A stretch of 64,000 bases of DNA from Nioella sp964229645 (lineage in GTDB: Bacteria > Pseudomonadota > Alphaproteobacteria > Rhodobacterales > Rhodobacteraceae), in the NCBI RefSeq assembly GCF_964229645.1, contig NZ_CAXREX010000182.1, positions 1 through 64,000 on the forward strand. The letters run 5' to 3'. The translations under genes were made by a program, and so were the position numbers. Positions 1-8,827 of this stretch are shown here, piece by piece. Numbering within the stretch: position 1 is the stretch's first letter; each line of letters opens with the position of its first letter. The notes below the pieces were generated by a model. The model was not told the DNA's origin. It was given only the letters and a program-made list of their open reading frames with translations, and did no database searches.

Positions 1-516
1 TATGAGGATGGCGGCGAAGGCTATGTGGTTCACCCCGACCGCGTGGTGCAAATCTGCGATCCGGTCAGTGGCGCGCAGGTCGCCAATGGCGAGCCGGGCG
101 AGGTTGTCGTGACCGCCCGCGACGCCACATGGCCGATGATCCGGTTCGGCACCGGCGACAGTGCATTCGCGCTGGAAAGCAACGCGGATGGCAGCGTCAA
201 GCGCATCTCCGCATTGCAGGGGCGGGTCGGCGCGGCGGTCAAGGTGCGCGAGATTTTCGTCTATCCCCGCGTGATCGAGGAAGCCGTCATCGCCACGCCG
301 GGCGCGAAGGCTGCGCAGGCCGTGGTGACCCGGGAAAACGATCGCGACATGATCCGCGTTTCCCTTGTGCTTGAAGCTGGCGCCGACGCATCCGCCGCCG
401 AGAAAGCCGCCGCCGAGGCCTTTCAGCTGCATGCAAGGATCCGTGCCGATGCGGTGAGCGTCATTGACGAACTGCCCGAGAATGCGGACCTGATCGTCAA
501 TCGGAAAGACAACTGA
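1..516 (+). CDS. PaaK-like AMP-forming acyl-CoA ligase, C-terminal part (5' end outside window)
   Basis: The reading frame is open from the first base, so the 171 codons seen are only the end of the gene. The segment MIRFGTGD (residues about 47-54 of the visible part) followed by GRVGAAVKVREIFVYP matches the hinge and start of the C-terminal domain of phenylacetate-CoA ligase relatives, in which the GR and VKVRG/VxP motifs are hallmarks. Such enzymes turn an aromatic or alicyclic acid into its CoA ester with ATP in the cytoplasm. It ends before a GC-rich hairpin and a convergent flavoprotein gene. The adenylation half is not visible, so substrate class and integrity cannot be judged. Confidence 0.85.
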   Translation, partial: YEDGGEGYVVHPDRVVQICDPVSGAQVANGEPGEVVVTARDATWPMIRFGTGDSAFALESNADGSVKRISALQGRVGAAVKVREIFVYPRVIEEAVIATPGAKAAQAVVTRENDRDMIRVSLVLEAGADASAAEKAAAEAFQLHARIRADAVSVIDELPENADLIVNRKDN

Positions 517-560
517 CGGCGGGTCCGAAGCCTCGGTGACCGGCAGACGGAACGCCAAAT

Positions 561-582
561 GGCGGCAGGGCAACCTGCCGCC
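561..582. terminator. GC-rich hairpin between convergent genes
   Basis: A perfect 9-bp stem (GGCGGCAGG / CCTGCCGCC) closes a GCAA tetraloop. It lies between the convergent ligase (ends 516) and flavoprotein (ends 591). There is no T-run on the plus side and only ATTT on the minus side, so it may be a weak intrinsic terminator for either strand. Confidence 0.55.
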
Positions 583-590
583 CGCATCCG

Positions 591-1556
591 TCAGGCGCAG
601 AGCGCCTCCTTCGCGGCACGGTATTCCCTGTCGAGACGGTCGACGTATTCCGCTGTCGTCGTCACCGCATGCACCGCGCCGATCCCCTGGCCGCTGCCCC
701 AGATGTCGCGCCAGGCCTTCGGGCGGACGTCGCCGGTCGAGAGGTTGAGCATGTTCCCGTCGCCGGTCAGGTTGTCCGGATCAAGCCCGACCGCCCGCAC
801 CGACGGTTTGAGATAATTGGCGTTCACGCCGCTGAAATGGCTGGTGTAGAGTATGTCGTCGGCGCCGCTGTCGACGATCATCTGCTTGTAGCTTTCGGCG
901 GCGACAGCTTCGGTGGTGGCAATGAAGGGCGAACCGATATAGGCGAAGTCGGCGCCCATGGCCTGCGCGCCCAGAACGGAGCGCCCGGTGGCGATGGATC
1001 CCGAAAGGGCCAGCGGGCCGTCGAACCATTCGCGGATCTCCTGAACCAGCGCAAAGGGCGACAGCGCGCCGGCGTGGCCACCCGCACCGGCGCAGACCGC
1101 GATCAGCCCGTCGGCCCCCTTGTCTATGGCCTTCCTGGCAAACCGGTTGTTGATCACGTCGTGCAGCACGGTGCCGCCGCAGCCGTGCGCCGCCTGATTC
1201 ACGTCTTCCCGCGCGCCCATCGAGGTGATCCAGACCGGCACCTTCCAGCGGGCACAGATCTCGACGTCGCGTTCGACCCGGTCATTCGAGCGGTGCACGA
1301 TCTGGTTGACCGCGAAGGGCGCGGCCGGCCGATCCGGATTGGCCTGATTATGCGCGTCGAGCTCTTCGGTGATGCGTTTGAGCCAGGCGTCCAGCAGAGG
1401 CGGCTCTCCATCGGCCTCGCGCGCGTTCAATGCCGGAAAGCTGCCGATCACGCCGGCCTTGCACTGGGCGATGACCAGGTCGGGGCCGGACACCAGAAAC
1501 ATCGGGGAGCCGATCACAGGCAGGCGCAGACGGCCCAGAGGGGAGTCTTTGTACAT
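591..1556 (-). CDS. Nitronate monooxygenase / 2-nitropropane dioxygenase family FMN protein
   Basis: 321 residues, normal for the family. The TIM-barrel flavin-binding features are present: the N-terminal PVIGSPM strand, AGAGGHAG at about 156-163 and LSGSIATG at about 184-191, followed by MGADFAYIGSPF. Named members oxidise alkyl nitronates, but many act as FMN-dependent enone reductases or dehydrogenases in CoA pathways; IpdC of steroid catabolism belongs to this superfamily. Its place in a CoA-catabolic island favours such a role (inference). It stands alone, convergent with the ligase and divergent from the operon at 1781. Start chosen at the ATG at 1556; the ribosome site is weak (GGA). 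Confidence 0.85.
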   Translation of the reverse strand: MYKDSPLGRLRLPVIGSPMFLVSGPDLVIAQCKAGVIGSFPALNAREADGEPPLLDAWLKRITEELDAHNQANPDRPAAPFAVNQIVHRSNDRVERDVEICARWKVPVWITSMGAREDVNQAAHGCGGTVLHDVINNRFARKAIDKGADGLIAVCAGAGGHAGALSPFALVQEIREWFDGPLALSGSIATGRSVLGAQAMGADFAYIGSPFIATTEAVAAESYKQMIVDSGADDILYTSHFSGVNANYLKPSVRAVGLDPDNLTGDGNMLNLSTGDVRPKAWRDIWGSGQGIGAVHAVTTTAEYVDRLDREYRAAKEALCA

Positions 1557-1780
1557 GGTCCATTTTCTTCATAATTTCAGATATTTCCGGCGAAGCCGAG
1601 GTTTCGCCAAAGTGTTTGGTAGACACTCATGCAGAGCGAAACATCCCTGCCGGAAGATCACAACGGGAAAAGACGGCACCGTGAATTTCACACGAGTCTG
1701 TTTTTCGATGCCGGGGCATGTGCGGTGAGCCACCCAACCCTTAGCGTGTCAGAAGCCGACTCATTCGGGAGGAAGAAGCG

Positions 1781-2551
1781 GTGCCATTGCTCTATAGCCG
1801 CTCGGAGGGTGTCGGTCGGATGACCTTCGATTTTCCCGAGAAGAAGAATGCGCTCGACCAGGACGCACGCAAGGAGATGGAGCGCATCGTCACGGACGTG
1901 CGGGATGATGACCGTGTCCGCGCGCTTCTGATCACCGGAACAGGTGGCGCGTTCTGCGCGGGCGGCGACATCAACACCTTTGCCGACTCAACCCCCGTCG
2001 CCATGCGCGACCGCATGAAGCAGCAGCACCGCGTCACCCGGATGCTCTATGACCTTGAAAAACCGGTGATTGCGGCGGTTGCAGGGCCCGCGTTCGGTGT
2101 GGGGTTCAACATCGCGCTTCTGGCCGATGTGATCCTTGCCGCCCCCTCGGCCCGGTTCTGTCAGGCCTATGCGCGGGTGGCGATCGTGCCCGATGGCGGG
2201 GGGCTTTACCTGCTGTCGCGGGTGGTCGGGACGCAGCGCGCCAAGGCCATGTTCATGACCGCCCAGGTGATCGGCGCGCAGGAGGCACGCGATCTGGGGA
2301 TCGTTCATGCCATTCACGACGAAGACGCGCTGGAGGCGGAAGCCTCTGCGCTGGCCACGCGTCTGGCCGAAGGGCCGACCCGTGCCTTCGGGCTGGGCAA
2401 GGCGATGTTGAACCGCGGCATGGATTGCGACTTTGCGACTTATCTTGAGATCGAGGCCACCGCCGAAGCCTTTATCATGCAGACCGAGGATCACCGCGAG
2501 GCTGTGGCCTCTTTCAAAGAAAAGCGCCAGCCGCGCTTTTGCGGATCATGA
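1781..2551 (+). CDS. Enoyl-CoA hydratase/isomerase (crotonase) family protein
   Basis: 256 residues. GTG start preceded by GGGAGGAAG at good spacing. The oxyanion-hole signatures FCAGGDI (about 64-70) and AGPAFGVGFN are present. The two glutamates of classical hydratase (E144 and E164 in rat mitochondrial ECH) align with non-acidic residues, while an aspartate is present in IVPDGGG; this fits the PaaG/isomerase-like branch better than a plain hydratase (alignment by eye). It is the first gene of an eight-gene operon and overlaps the next by ATGA. Likely isomerises or hydrates an unsaturated acyl-CoA made by the downstream ACADs. Confidence 0.88.
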   Translation: MPLLYSRSEGVGRMTFDFPEKKNALDQDARKEMERIVTDVRDDDRVRALLITGTGGAFCAGGDINTFADSTPVAMRDRMKQQHRVTRMLYDLEKPVIAAVAGPAFGVGFNIALLADVILAAPSARFCQAYARVAIVPDGGGLYLLSRVVGTQRAKAMFMTAQVIGAQEARDLGIVHAIHDEDALEAEASALATRLAEGPTRAFGLGKAMLNRGMDCDFATYLEIEATAEAFIMQTEDHREAVASFKEKRQPRFCGS

Positions 2552-3735
2552 TGCCGACGGCGGGCGGTCCCCTGTCCGGTCTCAGGGTGATCGACCTGGG
2601 CCAGGTCTACCTCGGCCCCTATTGCGGGCTGATGTTCGCGCTCATGGGGGCCGAGGTCATCAAGGTCGAACCCCCCGGCGGCGACAGCATCCGCGGCATC
2701 GCGGGCGGGCGCGAAAACCCGGCGGCGATGATGCTGAATTCCAGCAAGCAAAGCGTGGTGCTCGATCTGCGGTCGGACGACGGGCGTTCCGCGCTTCTGG
2801 CGCTGGCGGATACCGCCGATGTGCTGATCGAAAACGCGCGGCCCGGCACGATGGAAAAGCTGGGGCTGGGGTGGAAGACGCTCTCGGCCCGCAATCCGCG
2901 TCTGGTCATGGGGTCTGGCAAAGGCTACGCCGCCGATTCCGTCTACCGCGATGCGCCGGCGATGGATTTTCCCATTCAGGCGCTGACCGGGCTGATGTCG
3001 GTGACCGGGTTCCCCGATGGCCCGCCGGTGAAATGCGGCGCGGCGATCACCGATTTCCTCGGCGGCATCCACCTGTTCGGCGGCATCATGGCGGCGCTGC
3101 ATGCCCGCGGCACGACCGGGCGCGGCGACTTCGTTCAGATCGCCATGCAGGACGTCACGCATCACGCGCTGGCGTCGAATATCTCCAGTTTTCTGCTGGC
3201 GCCCGAAGGGTTCGCGGACCGGGCCGGCAACAGCCAGGCCGTGCTCAAGGTCGCGCCCTACGACCTGTTTCCGGCGCGGGACGGGCAGGTGGCGATCATG
3301 TGCCTGAACGATCGCCACTGGCAGCAATTGAGCCGCGCGATGGGCCGCCCGGATCTGGCCGAGGATCCCGAATTGGCCGAGGGCCCCGCGCGCTGTGCGC
3401 GGCGCGCCGAGGTCGATGGCTGGGTGGCGGAATGGACCGCGCAGCATACCCGCGCCGGGATTTTCGCGGCATTGAGCGACGCGCGCGTGCCGGGCGCCCC
3501 GGTGCGCACCCTGGCCGAGGTGGTGGCCGACGACGACATGCGCGCCCGCGGCATGATCCACGATCTTCCGCACCCGGATCTGGGCACGATCCCCGTACCC
3601 GGATTGCCGATGGAATTTGCCCGTCACGACCGCGTGGCCCCCAGGCCCGCCCCGGCAGCAGGCGCCGATACGGCCCGCGTTCTGGGCGCATTGCGCGACG
3701 CCGGGCTTTCCCCACTCTCAGAGGACAAAAACTGA
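2548..3735 (+). CDS. Class III CoA-transferase (CaiB/BaiF family)
   Basis: 395 residues from the ATG that overlaps the previous stop as ATGA; a TTG nine bases upstream is in frame but less likely. The family N-terminus GLRVIDLGQ, the Rossmann segment GAEVIKVEPPGGD and the region around Asp169 (AAITDFLGG) are present; Asp169 coincides with the catalytic aspartate that carries the acyl-anhydride intermediate in formyl-CoA transferase. It moves CoA from a donor thioester to a free carboxylate, so it is a candidate activation or product-recycling enzyme for this operon. Tightly coupled to the crotonase gene before and the ACAD after. Confidence 0.92.
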   Translation: MMPTAGGPLSGLRVIDLGQVYLGPYCGLMFALMGAEVIKVEPPGGDSIRGIAGGRENPAAMMLNSSKQSVVLDLRSDDGRSALLALADTADVLIENARPGTMEKLGLGWKTLSARNPRLVMGSGKGYAADSVYRDAPAMDFPIQALTGLMSVTGFPDGPPVKCGAAITDFLGGIHLFGGIMAALHARGTTGRGDFVQIAMQDVTHHALASNISSFLLAPEGFADRAGNSQAVLKVAPYDLFPARDGQVAIMCLNDRHWQQLSRAMGRPDLAEDPELAEGPARCARRAEVDGWVAEWTAQHTRAGIFAALSDARVPGAPVRTLAEVVADDDMRARGMIHDLPHPDLGTIPVPGLPMEFARHDRVAPRPAPAAGADTARVLGALRDAGLSPLSEDKN

Positions 3736-3736
3736 C

Positions 3737-4915
3737 ATGTTCAAGCTCGATCCGGAACTGGAAGATTTTCGCCACGAGGCCCGCAAGCTGGCCGAACGGG
3801 AATTCGCCCCCAAGGCCGCCTATTGGGACGAGAAAGAGGAATTTCCGGCCGCCAATCGCGACAAGCTGGCCGAGCTTGGCTATCTGGGCATGTTCATCCC
3901 CGAGGAATACGGTGGGTCCGGCGCGCCCGTGGTGCAGGGCACCGTCTTTCTGGAGGAAATGGCGCGGGTCTGTTTCAACACCGCGCTGGTCTCGCAGCTT
4001 TACCTGAACGGTCCCTCGCGGGCGATCAGCGTTCTGGGCAACGACGAACAGAAAAAGCGGTTTCTGCCGGACATGGCGGCGGGCAAGAAGTTCATCGCCA
4101 TCGCCATAAGTGAACCCGAAGCGGGATCCGCAGTCACCGACCTGCGCACCACGGCCACCAGGGATGGTGACGGCTGGGTGCTGAACGGCAACAAATGCTG
4201 GTCCACCGGCGCGCATATCGCTGATTACGCGCTGGTCTTCTGCCGCTTCGGCAAGGCCAGCGGGGCGAGGGGGATCGGCGCCTTTGTCGTCGATCTGAAG
4301 AAACCCGGCGCGCGGATCGGCCACATATCGCTCAAGATGGGTGGCCGGGGTCTGACCGAGGCCGAGATCATCCTTGAAAACTACAAGGCCGGTCCCGAGG
4401 ATGTGCTGGTCGAGGGCGATCCGGAAAGCTCGCGCTCTTTCGCGCTTCTGATGAGCAGTTTCGGACCCGAGCGTGTGGGCAATGCGGCGATGTGCGTGGG
4501 TCTGGCGCAAGGCGCCTTCGAGGCGGCCAAGGAATATTCCGAGATCCGTCATCAGTTCGGACGTCCCATCAACGAGTTTCAGGGCCTGCAATGGAAGATC
4601 GCCGACATGGCGACACAGATCCATGCCGCGCGGCTGATGGTCTATCGCGCCGCCACCAACCCCGCGCCAAACGGCTTTCCCGACCCGATGGATGCAACCA
4701 TGGCCAAGCTCTACGCCAACGAAATGGCGCAACGGGTCACGAACGAGGCGCTGCAGATCCACGGCCACAACGGCTATACGCGTGAATACCCGCTGGAACG
4801 CATGGTGCGCGACGCGCGCGGCTTCGCGCTTGGCGGTGGCACGGTCGAGATCCTGCGCAACACGATCGCCGCCATGGTCTATGGCCACAGCTTCAACCAG
4901 CGGCGGGGAGGGTAG
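3737..4915 (+). CDS. Acyl-CoA dehydrogenase
   Basis: 392 residues from the ATG at 3737, just after the stop of the CoA-transferase, with GAGGA upstream. Typical ACAD order: N-terminal helical domain with FIPEEYGGSG (53-62), beta domain with SEPEAGS (125-131), and C-terminal helices with RHQFGRPI. The usual C-terminal glutamate position is GGGTVEI instead of EGT, but a glutamate sits in FGPER (E245), the position used by isovaleryl-CoA dehydrogenase, so it can be catalytic. FAD-dependent alpha,beta-desaturation of an acyl-CoA, passing electrons to ETF, is expected. The next ACAD lies 5 nt downstream and may be a second step or a partner. Confidence 0.93.
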   Translation: MFKLDPELEDFRHEARKLAEREFAPKAAYWDEKEEFPAANRDKLAELGYLGMFIPEEYGGSGAPVVQGTVFLEEMARVCFNTALVSQLYLNGPSRAISVLGNDEQKKRFLPDMAAGKKFIAIAISEPEAGSAVTDLRTTATRDGDGWVLNGNKCWSTGAHIADYALVFCRFGKASGARGIGAFVVDLKKPGARIGHISLKMGGRGLTEAEIILENYKAGPEDVLVEGDPESSRSFALLMSSFGPERVGNAAMCVGLAQGAFEAAKEYSEIRHQFGRPINEFQGLQWKIADMATQIHAARLMVYRAATNPAPNGFPDPMDATMAKLYANEMAQRVTNEALQIHGHNGYTREYPLERMVRDARGFALGGGTVEILRNTIAAMVYGHSFNQRRGG

Positions 4916-4920
4916 GGCGC

Positions 4921-6075
4921 ATGCATCCTTCCTTGCTGACCACGGATCAGATCGCGCTGAAGGACGCGGCGCGCAAGCTGGCGCTGGGTGAATTCCGCGA
5001 CCGCGCCGCGCGCTGGGACCGGGAAGGCATCTACCCCGACGAGAACCACCATCGCCTGGGCGAACTCGGCTATCTGGGCATGACCATCCCCGAGGAATTT
5101 GGCGGCGGCGGGGTTTCGCTGGTGGATTGCTATCTGGTGATCGAGGAACTGGCGAAGGTTGATTTCAACACCGCGCTGATCGTCCACGATCAGAACGTCT
5201 CGCCCCGGATCATCGCCACCTGCGGCAGCGACGACCTAAAACGCGCCTTCCTGCCGCGCTTCGCGGCGGGCGAGATCGAATGCGCGATTTCCTGGACAGA
5301 ACCCGAGGCGGGGTCGGACGCGACGGCCGTGACGACCTCGCTGCGGCCAGACGGCAACGGCTTCGTGCTGAACGGCGGCAAGATTTTCACCACCTTCGGT
5401 GACCGGGCCGATTACCTTCTGGTCTATGCGCGGTTCTGCGACAGCAAAGGGGCGCGCGGCATCGGCACGGTTTTGGTGGAACGCGAGAGCCCCGGCGTCA
5501 CGGTGCACATCCTCGAACAGAAGATGGGCACGCGCGGCTGCAACGAATGCGAGATCCATTTCGACGATGTGCGGGTTCCGGCGGAAAACATCGTGACCGA
5601 GGGTCTGGCCGGAAATTCCAGCGGCTTTGTCCGTCCGCTTGGCGTGTATAACGGCACCCGCGTCGGCATGGGGGTTCTGGCGCTCGGCGTGGCCGAGGGC
5701 GCGTTCGATTTGGCCTGTGACTACATGAAAACCCGCCGCCAGTTCGGCAAGGCGCTGTCCGACATGCAGGGCCTGCAATGGATGATGTCGGACATGAAGG
5801 TGCAGATCGAGGCCGCCCGGTCGCTGTGCTACACCGCGCTGTCGCTGATCGACCGAGGCCAGCCCGATCCGACGCTGTCCTCGATCGCCAAGGTCCAGGC
5901 CACCGAGATGGCGCAGCGCGTGACCCACGACGCGATGCAGATGTTCGGCGGTTACGGCTATTTCGGCTCGCTGCCGCTGGAGCGGATGGTGCGGGACGTA
6001 CGGATGCTGACGATCACCGGAGGCACGACACAAATTCATAAGAACGGGATCGCACGGGCGCTGTTTGCCGACTGA
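4921..6075 (+). CDS. Acyl-CoA dehydrogenase lacking both usual catalytic glutamates
   Basis: 384 residues with a complete ACAD fold: TIPEEFGGGG (56-64), TEPEAGSD (126-133), RRQFGKAL, and a C-terminal ITGGTTQI. Both customary base positions are non-acidic: the C-terminal one is Gly (GGT) and the isovaleryl type one is Thr246 (NGTR). An aspartate is present at residue 90 in VHDQ. Some alicyclic 1,4-acyl-CoA dehydrogenases use an aspartate near residue 91 as base (recalled knowledge), so a cyclohexene-carboxyl-CoA type reaction is a possibility; a non-catalytic partner of the upstream ACAD is the alternative. Third-to-last enzyme gene before the TRAP transporter of the same operon. Confidence 0.92.
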   Translation: MHPSLLTTDQIALKDAARKLALGEFRDRAARWDREGIYPDENHHRLGELGYLGMTIPEEFGGGGVSLVDCYLVIEELAKVDFNTALIVHDQNVSPRIIATCGSDDLKRAFLPRFAAGEIECAISWTEPEAGSDATAVTTSLRPDGNGFVLNGGKIFTTFGDRADYLLVYARFCDSKGARGIGTVLVERESPGVTVHILEQKMGTRGCNECEIHFDDVRVPAENIVTEGLAGNSSGFVRPLGVYNGTRVGMGVLALGVAEGAFDLACDYMKTRRQFGKALSDMQGLQWMMSDMKVQIEAARSLCYTALSLIDRGQPDPTLSSIAKVQATEMAQRVTHDAMQMFGGYGYFGSLPLERMVRDVRMLTITGGTTQIHKNGIARALFAD

Positions 6076-6103
6076 CGGATTTTCGCCTGAGGGAGGGGCG
6101 GTC

Positions 6104-6880
6104 ATGGCAAGTGACATCACAGTTGAACGCAAGGACGGTCTGGCCATCGTGTCGCTGAACCGGCCGGACAAGCTGAACGCGCTGACCCTTGAGATGCGGG
6201 TCGAGCTCATGGACAGCTTCCGCCGGATGCACACCGACCCCGAGGTCCGGGCGGTGCTGCTGAGAGCCGAGGGGCGTGCCTTCTGTGCGGGAGCGGACAT
6301 CTCGACCATGGGCAAGGACGATGTCTGGGGCGACCGTGCGCGTCTGCACCGGGCACATCAGATGATCCTGTCGATCTACAATTGCGAAAAGCCGGTAGTG
6401 GCGGCGGTGCGTGGGCCAGCGGTGGGGATCGGGCTCAGCATGGCGCTGGCCTGCGATGTCCTGCTGCTTTCAGAGACAGCGAAACTCGGTCAGGTCTTTC
6501 GCAAGATCGGCCTGGCCCCGGATGGCGGCGCGGCGTTCTTTCTTCAGAACCTGATCGGACGCCAGCGGGCGACAGACCTTGCCTTCTCGGCCCGGCTGGT
6601 GCCCGCGCAAGAGGCCCTGAGCCTGGGTCTGGCGAGCCAGGTGCATCCCGACGACGCGCTCGACGACGCCGCAGCGGAATATGCGGCAGACCTGGCCGCA
6701 GGTCCGACCTTTGCGCTGGCCGGGGCCAAGCGGTTGATGCGGGCCGCGCTGCAACCTTCGCTTGAGAGCTTTCTGGAAACCGAGGCCATCATCCAGGGGC
6801 AAATCATCAAGAGCGCAGACCACGCCGAAGGCATCGACGCCTTTCTGAACAAGAGACAACCGGTGTTCCGAGGGGCATAG
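6104..6880 (+). CDS. Enoyl-CoA hydratase/isomerase (crotonase) family protein
   Basis: 258 residues from the ATG at 6104, which follows GAGGGAGGGG; an earlier in-frame start has no ribosome site. Signatures: SLNRPDKLNAL near the N-terminus, FCAGADIS in the oxyanion hole, RGPAVGIG, and LAPDGGAA. The first classical hydratase glutamate aligns with a non-acidic residue and the second with Asp, again resembling the PaaG/isomerase branch. It is a second crotonase in the same operon as 1781-2551, suggesting one isomerises or hydrates and the other acts on a later intermediate, possibly ring opening (inference). Confidence 0.88.
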   Translation: MASDITVERKDGLAIVSLNRPDKLNALTLEMRVELMDSFRRMHTDPEVRAVLLRAEGRAFCAGADISTMGKDDVWGDRARLHRAHQMILSIYNCEKPVVAAVRGPAVGIGLSMALACDVLLLSETAKLGQVFRKIGLAPDGGAAFFLQNLIGRQRATDLAFSARLVPAQEALSLGLASQVHPDDALDDAAAEYAADLAAGPTFALAGAKRLMRAALQPSLESFLETEAIIQGQIIKSADHAEGIDAFLNKRQPVFRGA

Positions 6881-6901
6881 CCACCTGGTGCGCGGCCCGA
6901 C

Positions 6902-7444
6902 ATGACAGGGAAAGATACGGCGATGGAATCAGTAATTGCCAGACTCGGATGGGTGTCGCGGATCATCACCTATGCCGCGACGGCTTTGGCGGCCCTGATG
7001 ATGGTCCACGTCACGCTCGATGTCATCCTGAGCCAGTTCATCGCCGAGCCCCTGCCGGGCACGGTGGATTACGTGTCGTATTATTACATGGTCGGGCTGG
7101 TCTTTCTGCCGCTTCCCTTCGTCGAATACACCAACGAGCACATCAAGGTCGACCTGATCCACGATCTGCTCCCGACGGGGGCGAGGACCGCTCTCGACAT
7201 GCTGGCTCTGGCGCTGTCTGCGGTGTTCTACGGGCTGCTCACCTGGCAGACCTGGATCGATGCCGTCGAAAAATACCTCATCGGCGAGCAATCCATGGGC
7301 ATGGCGGCGGTGACCGTCTGGCCCGGTCGCTTCTGTCTGCCCCTTGGTGCGGGGCTGATGGTTCTGCTCTTGCTGGCCAAGCTGATCCAGAGGCCTTTCA
7401 CCGACGCTGGCATGGCCGGCCCCAATCACGACATGTACGAATAG
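6902..7444 (+). CDS. TRAP transporter small permease (DctQ type)
   Basis: 180 residues with four hydrophobic segments (about 16-38, 58-75, 98-118, 140-165), the size and topology of the DctQ subunit that pairs with the large DctM permease in sodium-driven tripartite transporters. Followed 10 nt later by the DctM gene and then by the binding protein. The start at 6902 gives a short N-terminal MTGKDTA; the ATG at 6923 is an alternative. Location directly after the catabolic genes implies it imports the acid that the operon degrades. Confidence 0.88.
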   Translation: MTGKDTAMESVIARLGWVSRIITYAATALAALMMVHVTLDVILSQFIAEPLPGTVDYVSYYYMVGLVFLPLPFVEYTNEHIKVDLIHDLLPTGARTALDMLALALSAVFYGLLTWQTWIDAVEKYLIGEQSMGMAAVTVWPGRFCLPLGAGLMVLLLLAKLIQRPFTDAGMAGPNHDMYE

Positions 7445-7454
7445 GAGCGGAACG

Positions 7455-8762
7455 GTGAGCTTTTTCCAGATCGGCCTTTGCGGCGTCGTCTCTGTCATTC
7501 TGCTGGTCTTGCTGCGCGTTCCGATCGCGGTCGCGCTGGGTATCGTGTCCTTCTTCGGGTTCTGGGCGATGCTGGGAAGCGGCGCGGCTTTCGGCCTGCT
7601 GACGGCGGTGCCCTATGACTTCGCCGCGCACTGGACGCTGAGCTCGATCCCGATGTTCCTCTTGATGGGCTACGTCTGTTACCAGACCGACATCACGCGC
7701 GGGATCTTCAAGGCCGCCCGGGTCTGGCTGTCATTCCTGCCGGGCGGGCTGGCGGTCGCCAGCGTGGGCGGCGCGGCGCTGTTTTCGGCGGCGGCGGGCT
7801 CCAGCCTGGCCTGCGCCGCGGCAATGGGCCGGATCGCGGTGCCGGAAATGCTGAAGCGCGACTACGATCCCGGGCTGAGTACCGCCGTGGTTGCCGCAGC
7901 CGGCACCATGGGGTCGCTCATCCCGCCGAGCATCCTTCTGATCATCTACGGTATTTTTGCCGAGGTCGCGATCAGCAAGCTGTTTCTGGCCGCGATCGTG
8001 CCGGGCGTACTGACGATGCTGGGGTACTGGGCCGTGATCATCGTTCGTGTGTGGATCAATCCCGCGCTCGCGCCGTCGCTCGACGAAAGCGCGACATGGT
8101 CCGAACGGCTGGAGGCCCTGAGCGAGACATGGCCCGTGATCTTGCTGGTGGTGGGCGTTTTCGGCGGTCTGTTCACCGGGATATTCACACCCACGCAGGC
8201 CGGGGCTGTCGGGGCGGCGTTGTCCTTCGTGATTGCGGCGGCGCGCGGCACCCTGAACTGGAAAGTGTCCAGGATCGCGCTGATGGACACTGCAAAAATG
8301 ACTGCGGCGATCTTCATCATCGCGGTCGGTGCCAACCTGTTTTCGAGGTTTCTGGCGATCAGCGGTATCCCCGAAGCGATGACCGACCTGGTGATTGATA
8401 TGGGGGCCAGCTATGTGATGCTGGTTTTCGGCACGGCCGTGATCTTTTGTCTGCTGGGCATGATCCTCGATCCGCTGGGCATTCTGCTGCTGACGCTGCC
8501 GATCCTTCTGCCGATCTACGAGGCGAACCATATCAGCCTGATCTGGCTGGGCGTGCTTGCAACCAAGCTGGTCGAGATGGCGCTGATCACGCCACCGGTC
8601 GGGCTCAACGTCTTCGTGATCAAGGGAATCGTCGGTGATGCGGTTCCGATTTCGCTGATTTTCAAGGGGGTCATGTGGTTTCTGGCGGCCGACGTGCTGG
8701 TGCTGGTCATCATGATCGCCTTTCCCGAACTGGTCATGTTCTTGCCGGAACTTGCCAATTGA
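7455..8762 (+). CDS. TRAP transporter large permease (DctM type)
   Basis: 435 residues, about twelve membrane segments. GTG start with AGGAGCGG upstream. Diagnostic DctM stretches include the LPGGLAVASV helix, GTMGSLIPPSI and LITPPVGLNVFV near the C-terminus. It is the Na+-coupled transport subunit of the TRAP system with the DctQ protein before it and the DctP protein after it. A Cys-rich stretch SLACAAAMG sits in the hairpin region, where other members have small residues. Confidence 0.93.
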   Translation: MSFFQIGLCGVVSVILLVLLRVPIAVALGIVSFFGFWAMLGSGAAFGLLTAVPYDFAAHWTLSSIPMFLLMGYVCYQTDITRGIFKAARVWLSFLPGGLAVASVGGAALFSAAAGSSLACAAAMGRIAVPEMLKRDYDPGLSTAVVAAAGTMGSLIPPSILLIIYGIFAEVAISKLFLAAIVPGVLTMLGYWAVIIVRVWINPALAPSLDESATWSERLEALSETWPVILLVVGVFGGLFTGIFTPTQAGAVGAALSFVIAAARGTLNWKVSRIALMDTAKMTAAIFIIAVGANLFSRFLAISGIPEAMTDLVIDMGASYVMLVFGTAVIFCLLGMILDPLGILLLTLPILLPIYEANHISLIWLGVLATKLVEMALITPPVGLNVFVIKGIVGDAVPISLIFKGVMWFLAADVLVLVIMIAFPELVMFLPELAN

Positions 8763-8827
8763 AGCGGCTTTTGAGGCCGTGATGCAACCCGCGCGACAGC
8801 GGGACTTTGAAACGAGGAGGAGACCAC

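Noticed and set aside
1557..1780. Copy of the CACATATGTG element before the first plus operon
   Set aside because: I searched the 224-nt spacer and saw no match to the core; the operon seems to be outside this putative regulon.
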